This document shows positions 1 through 5,748 of a stretch of DNA of 6,241 nt, piece after piece. Origin of the DNA: Pseudomonadota bacterium (lineage in GTDB: Bacteria > Pseudomonadota > Alphaproteobacteria > Rhodospirillales > 2-02-FULL-58-16); the NCBI GenBank assembly GCA_022567015.1, contig JADFHR010000190.1, forward strand, positions 1-6,241. Direction: 5' to 3'. The notes under the pieces are model-generated. The model was not told where the DNA came from. It saw only the letters and a list, made by a program, of their open reading frames with translations, and made no database searches. A program made the position numbers and the translations under genes. Within the stretch, counting starts at the first letter, position 1. Each line of letters opens with the position of its first letter.

Positions 1-117
1 GCCGCGCGAAGCGTCGACGATCTGTGGCAGGTCATCGCCCAATCGCTCGACGAATTCACCCCTGGCGAATGCCAGAACTTCATCACCCACGCCGGATATG
101 GCTCTACCAAATCTTGA
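1..117 (+). CDS. IS630-family transposase, C-terminal fragment (5' end outside window)
   Basis: Frame 1 is open from the first base to TGA at 115-117 and encodes 38 residues ending in ITHAGYGSTKS. The pattern DLWQVIAQSLDEFTP followed by GECQNF and HAGY matches the end of IS630-family DDE transposases, which commonly finish with a segment like 'W..i...l..fsp.EC.nyf..aGY'. The family makes a DDE/RNase H-fold enzyme that cuts and pastes its element into TA dinucleotides. The catalytic DDE residues lie upstream of the window, so it cannot be told whether the enzyme is intact. The next gene starts only 27 bases after the stop. The family call rests on this short tail alone. Confidence 0.72.
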   Translation, partial: AARSVDDLWQVIAQSLDEFTPGECQNFITHAGYGSTKS

Positions 118-126
118 AATGCTCTA
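1..126 (+). mobile_element. Probable right end of an IS630-type insertion sequence
   Basis: Only the right end of the element is in the window. After the transposase stop (117) there is a CTAG at 124-127. IS630-type elements insert at TA, and IS630 itself favours CTAG, so TA at 125-126 is the natural candidate for the duplicated target and element boundary. The left end and its terminal inverted repeat are outside the window, so the boundary cannot be verified here. Confidence 0.35.
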
Positions 127-144
127 GAAAGAGGATAAACGGAA

Positions 145-418
145 ATGTCTGTTAACACACTTGAACAACGCAAGCTCGTGGCATGGCAGAATGCCACGCC
201 GGTTATCGGTTATGACCCGAACGACGTACGCTAAAGACGCATTTGGGTGGTTCATTCGCTGGTCTGACTACGGAAACCGCAACTCAGATTACGGTTGGGA
301 AATCGACCATGCTCACCCCACAATTTTGGGCGGTAGCGATAACCTCTCCAACCTGCGCGCCCTGCACTGGCGTAACAACGCCACGCTCGGCGGCTTGTTG
401 GGGAACGCATTGCGGTAG
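145..418 (+). pseudogene. Small HNH endonuclease-like protein, disrupted by a single-base frameshift
   Basis: ATG at 145 follows an SD-like AGAGG (130-134) at 10-base spacing. The frame reads MSVNTLEQRKLVAWQNA and stops at TAA (232-234), right after DPNDVR. Skipping T232 joins it to the frame ending at 418 and gives a continuous 90-residue protein. In restored numbering the features are RKDAFGWFIRW (29-39), YGNRNSDYGWEIDH (42-55), GGSDNLSNL (62-70) and LHWRNN (73-78). The EIDH, the Asn in SNL and the His in LHW form an HNH (beta-beta-alpha metal) motif like that of small HNH proteins of about 90 residues. The family is a predicted metal-dependent nuclease; the substrate is unknown. The frame after the shift also has its own ATG (161), which would give an 85-residue product with an unrelated N-terminus, but it lacks a good SD. 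The cause is either a real inactivating insertion or a sequencing error. The gene sits between an IS630 end and its own terminator. Confidence 0.75.
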
Positions 419-458
419 ATCAGCCGCAATATGAAGCGAGTCCATCTCGCTGTTCACG

Positions 459-492
459 AATATGGGGCTCCCATCGAGCCCCATATTTTTTT
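459..492 (+). terminator. Rho-independent terminator of the HNH gene
   Basis: A perfect 12-bp stem (459-470 with 476-487) with a 5-base CCATC loop runs into a T tract (486-492). It starts 41 bases after the HNH stop, in the same direction, so it should end that transcript and insulate nrdJ from it. A second perfect 6-bp hairpin, AGCGAG/CTCGCT (435-440 with 446-451, loop TCCAT), lies immediately upstream. Confidence 0.88.
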
Positions 493-619
493 CAAACATT
501 GATTTGGCTGTGTGGTCCTGGGTCATCCATGCTTTTAACAGGCGACGCTAACCTCCTGAGAATTTGTTAAGTCCCGTGGTTTCGTGAAACCGAGTCCCAA
601 ACTTTTTTCTCCAATGCTC
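493..619. other. Gene-free AT-richer spacer with a small palindrome
   Basis: No reading frame here has a credible start, SD and codon use. The visible structure is the inverted repeat GGTTTC-GT-GAAACC (578-591), flanked by direct GTCCC repeats (571-575 and 594-598) and followed by a six-T run (603-608). The 2-base centre and the distance to the T run make it a poor terminator. It could be an operator or the remnant of an insertion. No function can be assigned. Confidence 0.4.
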
Positions 620-664
620 GAAAAATATGTTGCTAGACGAAACATAGTTAGCTACATGTTGCGT
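620..664. promoter_or_regulatory. Two additional NrdR-box-like sites upstream of nrdJ
   Basis: Windows 620-635 and 649-664 each resemble the 16-bp NrdR consensus acaCwAtATaTwGtgt. The first has core AAATATGTTG (623-632), matching 8 of 10 core positions. The second has core CTACATGTTG (652-661), matching 8 of 10. Their 29-bp spacing is not the usual 31-32 bp, so they are weaker candidates than the downstream pair. They may instead overlap the promoter: TTGCTA (630-635), 17 bases before TACATG (653-658), is a poor but possible -35/-10 arrangement. Confidence 0.35.
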
Positions 665-667
665 AAC

Positions 668-714
668 ACACAACATGTGGCCATTCACACGGCCTAATCC
701 GCAACATCTTGATT
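668..714. promoter_or_regulatory. Candidate paired NrdR boxes of nrdJ
   Basis: Box A (668-683) begins ACACAACATG and matches the outer and inner left half of the NrdR consensus acaCwAtATaTwGtgt, with a weak right half. Box B (699-714) has core CAACATCTTG (702-711), matching every consensus core position except the two flanking the central AT. The starts are 31 bp apart, leaving a 15-bp linker, which is the phased spacing known for NrdR pairs that repress ribonucleotide reductase genes in response to ATP/dATP. Box B ends 27 bases before the nrdJ ATG, as expected for a repressor site. NrdR control of nrdJ is inferred, since the nrdR gene is not in the window. CAACATGT (671-678) also pairs perfectly with ACATGTTG (654-661). 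Confidence 0.55.
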
Positions 715-741
715 GCGCGGCCGCATGGGGGCGGGGGAGAC

Positions 742-3700
742 ATGCGGATCGCGCGGCATTTCACCAGAGAAGGCTTCTCGCCTTACGACTCCTTGGCCTT
801 CGCCGCCGTTTCCAGCGAGATCCGCAACCCGGACGGCTCGGTGGTGTTCCGGCTGGACGAATTCGAGGCGCCGGCCGCCTGGTCCCGGGTCGCCTGCGAC
901 GTGCTGGCCCAGAAGTACCTGCGCAAGGCCGGGGTCGCCCGCAAGCTCAAACCCGTCGATGAGACCGACGTCCCTGCGTGGCTGTGGCGCCACATCCCCG
1001 ACGAAAAGGCCCTGAAGGCCCTGCCCAAGGACCAACGCTACGGCAGCGAGACCAGCGCCAGGCAGATCTTCGACCGCCTGGCCGGCACCTGGACCTATTG
1101 GGGCTGGAAGGGCGACCACTTCGATTCGGAGGCCGACGCCCGCGCCTACTTCGACGAGATGCGCTACATGCTGTGCGCCCAGGTGGGCGCGCCCAACTCT
1201 CCCCAATGGTTCAACACCGGGCTTCACTGGGCCTACGGCATCGACGGGCCGGCCCAGGGCCACTGGTACGTGGACCACCGGACCGGCGAAACGGCCCCGT
1301 CGGAGTCGGCTTACGAGCATCCCCAGCCCCACGCCTGTTTCATCCAGGGCATCAACGACGACCTGGTCAACGAGGGCGGCATCATGGACCTGTGGGTGCG
1401 CGAGGCGCGCCTGTTCAAATACGGGTCCGGCACGGGCACCAATTTCTCCACCCTCAGGGCCGCCGACGAGCCCCTGTCGGGGGGCGGCAAGTCCTCGGGC
1501 CTGATGAGCTTCCTGAAGATCGGCGACCGCGCCGCCGGCGCCATCAAATCGGGCGGCACCACGCGCCGCGCCGCCAAGATGGTGGTCGTCGACATCGACC
1601 ACCCGGACATCGGGGCGTTCATCAACTGGAAGGTCCACGAGGAGCAGAAGGTGGCGTCCATGGTGGCCGGATCCAGGCTGGCGGACATCCATCTGAACGC
1701 GGTCATTGGCGCCTGTCACGACGGCGACGGCGACGGCGACGACCGCTTCGACGTCAAGGCCAACGGCGCGCTGCGCAAAGCCGTGGTGGCGGCGCGCCAG
1801 GCGATGATCCCGGAGAACTACGTCCAGCGGGTCATCCAGTTCGCCCGGCAGGGATACACCGAGATCGCCTTCCCGGTGTTCGACACCGACTGGGAGTCGG
1901 AATCCTACAGGACCGTGTCGGGCCAGAACGCCAACAACAGCGTCCGCGTGTCCAACGCCTTCCTGGAGAGAGTGCGGGACGACGGCGAGTGGGAGCTGAT
2001 CCGCCGCACCGACGGCACGGTGGCCGAGCGCCTGCGCGCCCGCGACCTGTGGGAGGATATCGCCTACGCCGCCTGGGCGTGCGCCGATCCCGGCCTGCAG
2101 TACGACACCACCATCAACGAGTGGCATACGTGTCCCGCCAGCGGCCGCATCAACGCCTCCAACCCGTGCTCGGAGTACATGTTCCTGGACGACACGGCGT
2201 GCAACCTGGCCTCGCTCAACCTGATGGCCTTCCGCAACGACGACGGCACGTTCGACGTCGGCGCCTTCGAGCATGCGGTCAGGCTGTGGACGGTGACCCT
2301 GGAGATTTCGGTGCTGATGGCCCAGTTCCCGTCCCGGCGCATCGCCGAGCTGTCTTATCGGTTCCGCACCCTGGGCCTGGGGTTCGCCAACATCGGGGGC
2401 TACCTGATGGCGTCGGGCATCGCCTACGATTCAGAAAGCGGTCGCGCCGTCTGCGCCGCCGTCTCCGCCCTCATGACCGGCGTCGCGTATGCCACGTCGG
2501 CCGAAATGGCCGCCGAAATGGGCGCTTTTCCGGGTTTCGAGGAAAACCGCGAGGCCATGCTCCGGGTCATTCGCAACCACCGCCGCGCCGCCCACGGCGA
2601 CCGCGACGGGTACGACGGCCTGTCCGTGCCGCCGGTGCCGCTGGACGCCGAGGCGTGTCCGCACGCGGACCTGGCGCAGGCGGCCCGCCGGGCCTGGGAC
2701 AGGGCGCTGGAATTGGGCCAGGCCCATGGCTACCGCAACGCGCAGGTTTCCGTCGTCGCGCCCACCGGCACCATCGGGCTGGTGATGGACTGCGACACCA
2801 CCGGCATCGAGCCCGACTTCGCCCTGGTCAAGTTCAAGAGTCTGGCCGGCGGCGGCTACTTCAAGATCATCAACCACATGGTGCCGGTGGCCCTGGCCGG
2901 CCTCGGCTATAGCGAGGAGCGGATCGCCGAAATCGTCCGCTACGCGGTCGGCCACGGGTCGCTGAAGGGGGCGCCGGGCATCGACCACGCGGCGCTGAGG
3001 ACGAGGAACTTCACCGACCAGGCCATCGAGGCCGTGGAAGGGGCGCTGGCCGACGCCTTCGACATCAAGTTCGTCTTCAACAAGTGGACCCTGGGCGAGG
3101 CGTTCTGCACCGAGACCCTGGGCCTGGCGCCGGAAAGCCTGGACGACATTTCCTTCAACATGCTGGACGCGCTCGGCTTCACCGCCGACGAAATCCAGGC
3201 CGCCAACACCTACGTGTGCGGCGCCATGACCCTGGAGGGCGCCCCCCATATCAGGGACGAGCACTTGGCCGTGTTCGACTGCGCCAGCGCCTGCGGCCGC
3301 ACCGGCAAGCGGCATCTCTCGGTGGAGAGCCACATCCGCATGATGGCGGCGTCCCAGCCCTTCATCTCCGGCGCCATCTCCAAGACCATCAACATGCCGG
3401 GCCGGGCCACGGTCGCCGACTGCAAGGACGCCTACATGCTTTCGTGGCGCCTCGGCCTCAAGGCAAACGCGCTCTACCGGGACGGATCCAAGTTGTCCCA
3501 GCCGCTGCAGGCGGCGATCCTGGACGATGCCGAGGCCGAGGAACCGGCCGAGCGGCCGGCCGCCGCCCGCGCCGAGGCGGTCGCCGAGCGCATCGTCGAG
3601 CGCGTCATCGAACGCGTCGTCGGGGAACGCAAACGGCTGCCCCAGCGCCGCAAGGGGTACACCCAGAAGGCCATCGTCGGCGGCCACAAGGTCTACCTGC

Positions 3701-4401
3701 GCACCGGCGAGTACGACGACGGCGGCCTGGGCGAGATCTTCCTCGACATGCACAAGGAAGGCGCCGCCTTCCGCAGCCTCATGAACAACTTCGCCATCGC
3801 CATCTCCATCGGCCTGCAATACGGCGTGCCGCTCGAGGAATTCGTCGAGGCCTTCACCTTCACCCGCTTCGAGCCGTCGGGAATCGTCGAGGGCAACGAT
3901 TCGGTGAAAATGGCCACCTCCATCATCGACTACATCTTCCGCGAGCTCGCCGTCTCCTATCTGGGACGCACGGACCTTGCCCATGTGGAGGCCAGCGACC
4001 TTCTTCCCGACAGCATCGGCCGCGGGCAGACCGAAGGCAAACCGGCCACGCCGGCGTCGGCCAACAGGGCCTTCGATGCGGTGAAGCTGGTCACCAGCAG
4101 CGGATATGTGCGCAACAAGTTCGTCGTCTTCGAGGGCGGCATCGCCGCCGCCGAGGCCCGCACCGGGGACGGCGCCCTGGCCCTGGTGGGCGGCACCGCC
4201 ACCCCGGCCGGCGGCGCCGAGGCGGCCGGCGTCGATGCACGGGGCTGGCAAGGCACGGCGCCGCGCGGCGGACAGATCCGCGAGGCCAGGATCAAGGGCT
4301 TCGAGGGCGACGCGTGCTCCGAATGCGGCAACTTCACCTTGGTCCGCAACGGCACCTGCCTGAAATGCGTGACCTGCGGCACCACCAGCGGGTGTTCGTG
4401 A
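742..4401 (+). CDS. nrdJ: Vitamin B12-dependent (class II) ribonucleoside-diphosphate reductase NrdJ
   Basis: A 1219-residue cytoplasmic enzyme reducing ribonucleotides to deoxyribonucleotides with an adenosylcobalamin-generated thiyl radical, independent of oxygen. ATG at 742 was chosen because MRIARHFTREG is the usual family start and GGAG (736-739) lies just before it, although the 2-base spacing is short. An in-frame TTG at 709 falls inside an NrdR-like box. Visible motifs: PHACFIQ with Cys199 (first redox Cys); GGGKSSGLMSFLKIGDRAAG (from 247); NPCSE with Asn474, radical Cys476 and Glu478; DDTACNLAS with Cys487, 11 residues on, the same interval as Cys408/Cys419 of the Lactobacillus leichmannii enzyme; PTGTIG (674-679); DGSKLSQPL (from 914). 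A Glu/Arg/Ala-rich linker (about 926-969) leads to a TSCPD-type domain (about 970-1081). The tail holds Cys1192, 1195, 1206, 1209, 1212 and 1218, a CxxC-rich segment that probably relays electrons from thioredoxin or binds zinc. Length is normal for the alphaproteobacterial form, and all key residues are present. Confidence 0.97.
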   Translation: MRIARHFTREGFSPYDSLAFAAVSSEIRNPDGSVVFRLDEFEAPAAWSRVACDVLAQKYLRKAGVARKLKPVDETDVPAWLWRHIPDEKALKALPKDQRYGSETSARQIFDRLAGTWTYWGWKGDHFDSEADARAYFDEMRYMLCAQVGAPNSPQWFNTGLHWAYGIDGPAQGHWYVDHRTGETAPSESAYEHPQPHACFIQGINDDLVNEGGIMDLWVREARLFKYGSGTGTNFSTLRAADEPLSGGGKSSGLMSFLKIGDRAAGAIKSGGTTRRAAKMVVVDIDHPDIGAFINWKVHEEQKVASMVAGSRLADIHLNAVIGACHDGDGDGDDRFDVKANGALRKAVVAARQAMIPENYVQRVIQFARQGYTEIAFPVFDTDWESESYRTVSGQNANNSVRVSNAFLERVRDDGEWELIRRTDGTVAERLRARDLWEDIAYAAWACADPGLQYDTTINEWHTCPASGRINASNPCSEYMFLDDTACNLASLNLMAFRNDDGTFDVGAFEHAVRLWTVTLEISVLMAQFPSRRIAELSYRFRTLGLGFANIGGYLMASGIAYDSESGRAVCAAVSALMTGVAYATSAEMAAEMGAFPGFEENREAMLRVIRNHRRAAHGDRDGYDGLSVPPVPLDAEACPHADLAQAARRAWDRALELGQAHGYRNAQVSVVAPTGTIGLVMDCDTTGIEPDFALVKFKSLAGGGYFKIINHMVPVALAGLGYSEERIAEIVRYAVGHGSLKGAPGIDHAALRTRNFTDQAIEAVEGALADAFDIKFVFNKWTLGEAFCTETLGLAPESLDDISFNMLDALGFTADEIQAANTYVCGAMTLEGAPHIRDEHLAVFDCASACGRTGKRHLSVESHIRMMAASQPFISGAISKTINMPGRATVADCKDAYMLSWRLGLKANALYRDGSKLSQPLQAAILDDAEAEEPAERPAAARAEAVAERIVERVIERVVGERKRLPQRRKGYTQKAIVGGHKVYLRTGEYDDGGLGEIFLDMHKEGAAFRSLMNNFAIAISIGLQYGVPLEEFVEAFTFTRFEPSGIVEGNDSVKMATSIIDYIFRELAVSYLGRTDLAHVEASDLLPDSIGRGQTEGKPATPASANRAFDAVKLVTSSGYVRNKFVVFEGGIAAAEARTGDGALALVGGTATPAGGAEAAGVDARGWQGTAPRGGQIREARIKGFEGDACSECGNFTLVRNGTCLKCVTCGTTSGCS

Positions 4402-4438
4402 TGCGATCCTCTCCCGAGATCCTCCCTGGGAAACTTGG

Positions 4439-4501
4439 GGCGTGTCCCAGTGCCTGGCACCGGGGCCGCCCCGTTTTTTTTTCCCGGGGCGGACACACGC
4501 C
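4439..4501. repeat. Nested inverted repeats enclosing the nrdJ terminator
   Basis: An outer stem GGCGTGT (4439-4445) pairs with ACACGCC (4495-4501), then CC (4446-4447) pairs with GG (4491-4492) after a 2-base bulge. Inside lie GTGCC-T-GGCAC (4450-4460), the terminator hairpin, and an alternative 8-bp stem CCGCCCCG (4466-4473) with CGGGGCGG (4485-4492). That stem uses the 3' arm of the terminator and puts the T run in its loop. The terminator and this stem cannot form together, which is how an attenuator is built. Whether it regulates the downstream gene is inference. Confidence 0.5.
4461..4482 (+). terminator. Rho-independent terminator downstream of nrdJ
   Basis: CGGGG (4461-4465) pairs with CCCCG (4469-4473) across a CCG loop and runs straight into nine T residues (4474-4482). 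It starts 60 bases after the nrdJ stop. The stem is short but all G:C, and the T run is perfect. The next start codon (4517) comes only 34 bases after the T run, so the downstream gene needs read-through, or a promoter squeezed into or upstream of this hairpin. Confidence 0.75.
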
Positions 4502-4516
4502 GGGGCGTGATCGCCG

Positions 4517-5539
4517 ATGACCGCCGAGTGGCGGCACGTCACCGCACGATTCCACGGTTTCATCGCCAACCTGCAACCGCCAGCCGGGCGGCGCTGGGCG
4601 GCGCGAAAAGCGGCGGCCGACGCGGCCACGTGCCTGCGGCGGCGCTTCCATTCGGCGGACGGCTTTCCGCCCGCCGATCGGTCCGGCGCCGGCCCCGGCG
4701 ACTACGTGGTGATCGGGGGCCACGGCAAGGGGACGGCCATCCGCCCGGGGCGCACGGTGGACATGCTGTATGTCCTGCCGGCGGCGTTGCGTCCCCACGG
4801 CCGCCCGCGAGAAGGCGCCGGGCCGCGGCCGCTGATCCAGGACCTGGCCGCGGTTCTGAGGGCGCGCTATGCGGCCGTCGACGTCGCCGGGGAAGGCTGG
4901 ATCGCGTGCGCCGGCGGGGCGGCCGGCCACGATACGGCGGTGCGCGTGATCCCCTGTTTCCCGTGCGCCGAAGGCGGATTTCTCATCGCCGCCCCCGGCG
5001 CCGGCTGGCGCCACGCCAACCCGCTCGCCGAGGCGGCGCGCCTGCGCCTGGCGGACCGGGTCAGCGCCAACAAGGCCACCCACCTGATCGTCATGGCGAA
5101 GGCCTGGCGGCAGGCCCACGGCGTCGCCATGGGCGGGTTGGCGCTGGAACTGCTGGCGTGCGAGTTCGCCGGCCTGTGGACCTATCAGCGCCGCAGCCTG
5201 CTCTTCTACGACTGGATGGTCAGGGATTTCTTCTTCTGGCTCGGCCTCCAGGGCCGGCGCACCCTCCCCGTGCCCGGCGCCATGGAGACCGTGCACGCCG
5301 GAGACCGGTGGCTGGACGACGCCGCGGCGGCGTACACAACGGCCCGGCGCGCCTGCCGCCTGGAACGGGACAACCGGAACGACGACGCCCGGGAACACTG
5401 GGTGGACATCTTCGGCCCCGCCTTCGGCGACGCGCCCGCCGCCGCCCGGCCCTACACCTCCCTCCCCGGCGCGGCGCCCTGGCGCGCCCCGCCCCCACCC
5501 CTGGTACCGTCGTCGGAGTTGTCGTCGGCGCCGTCCTGA
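4517..5539 (+). CDS. SMODS/CD-NTase-like (cGAS/DncV-type) nucleotidyltransferase, apparently degenerate
   Basis: 340 residues, no signal peptide or membrane span. The N-terminal helix (FHGFIANLQPP) leads to IGGHGKGTAIRPGRTVDMLYVLP (66-88). This is the nucleotidyltransferase P-loop-like turn G[SG]xxKxT followed by the position of the DxD metal motif, as in SMODS-domain CD-NTases, which make cyclic oligonucleotide second messengers. Here the first Asp is Thr80; only Asp82 remains. The third acid, usually in a strand like '(D/E)VVPAF', is replaced by Arg143 in VRVIPCFPC. The C-terminal half carries the family helices: NPLAEAARLRLADRVSA, KAWRQ, ALELLACEF and YDWMVRDFFFWL (231-242). A Pro/Ala/Ser-rich tail ends the protein. 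ATG 4517 is the only start upstream of the motif in this frame; its SD (GGGG about 4502-4505) is weak. No CBASS effector, E1/E2, JAB, HORMA or TRIP13 gene adjoins it in the window. Fold assignment is fairly secure from the motif order; catalytic activity and a defence role are doubtful. It could instead be a non-catalytic or scaffold NTase. Confidence 0.65.
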   Translation: MTAEWRHVTARFHGFIANLQPPAGRRWAARKAAADAATCLRRRFHSADGFPPADRSGAGPGDYVVIGGHGKGTAIRPGRTVDMLYVLPAALRPHGRPREGAGPRPLIQDLAAVLRARYAAVDVAGEGWIACAGGAAGHDTAVRVIPCFPCAEGGFLIAAPGAGWRHANPLAEAARLRLADRVSANKATHLIVMAKAWRQAHGVAMGGLALELLACEFAGLWTYQRRSLLFYDWMVRDFFFWLGLQGRRTLPVPGAMETVHAGDRWLDDAAAAYTTARRACRLERDNRNDDAREHWVDIFGPAFGDAPAAARPYTSLPGAAPWRAPPPPLVPSSELSSAPS

Positions 5540-5580
5540 CACGGGGTTTCGCACCGCCGAAGCGCTCTCTGCAAATATTC

Positions 5581-5676
5581 CCCGTGAGTGACGGGTGGTG
5601 GCCTTGCGGCCATGGGGGGCTCCGCCCCCCCGCCCCCGCCAGGGGTTTTCGAAACCCCTGGACCCCGACTATCGGG
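5581..5676. repeat. Five consecutive hairpins, REP/BIME-like intergenic repeat
   Basis: Five perfect inverted repeats follow each other: 5581-5595 (CCCGT/ACGGG), 5599-5612 (TGGCC/GGCCA), 5614-5630 (GGGGGGC-TCC-GCCCCCC), 5639-5661 (10-bp stem CCAGGGGTTT/AAACCCCTGG, loop TCG) and 5664-5676 (CCCGA/TCGGG). No T run follows, so this is not a standard intrinsic terminator. GC-rich tandem hairpins of this kind are typical of dispersed intergenic repeats in GC-rich Proteobacteria, where they can act in transcript stability or Rho-dependent ending. The surrounding gap (5540-5748) shows no gene. Confidence 0.6.
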
Positions 5677-5748
5677 ATCCCAAGGGCCGCTGGCCGCGCC
5701 GTGCTATGCTGCGCGCCCGCCGCCACCATGGGAAAAGGAAACAGCGTC

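Noticed and set aside
225..240. Programmed ribosomal frameshift in the HNH gene
   Set aside because: No slippery heptamer or downstream stimulatory structure is evident at the CGC-TAA-AGA junction. A simple one-base insertion explains it.
284..526. 80-residue minus-strand frame opposite the HNH gene
   Set aside because: It runs through the terminator hairpin and antisense to the HNH motif; no SD or domain.
709..741. TTG start of nrdJ at 709
   Set aside because: It would lie inside the candidate NrdR box B and add residues not seen in the family. ATG 742 gives the standard N-terminus.
493..741. Cobalamin riboswitch upstream of nrdJ
   Set aside because: No B12-box-like sequence or the required multi-helix arrangement could be found in this leader; operator-like DNA sites explain it better.
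694..2274. 526-residue open frame on the minus strand over the start of nrdJ
   Set aside because: It is a mirror of the GC-biased nrdJ codons, rich in Val/Gly/Ala/Arg with no recognisable domain, and lies wholly opposite a well-supported gene.
978..2912. 644-residue plus-strand frame inside nrdJ
   Set aside because: Out-of-frame reading of nrdJ with extreme Arg/Pro/Gly content; no SD and no domain.
2431..4629. 732-residue open frame on the minus strand
   Set aside because: Antisense shadow of nrdJ caused by third-position GC bias; low-complexity composition and no motif.
4334..5554. 406-residue minus-strand open frame opposite the nucleotidyltransferase-like gene
   Set aside because: Low-complexity shadow. 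The plus-strand frame carries ordered family motifs and the minus frame none.
5581..5676. CRISPR array
   Set aside because: The hairpins differ from each other in sequence and there are no regularly spaced identical repeats or spacers.
4435..5748. Upstream extension of the RidA reading frame to 4435
   Set aside because: The upstream part is Arg/Pro/Gly-rich, crosses the hairpin array and runs out of frame through another gene. The family start and SD are at 5749.
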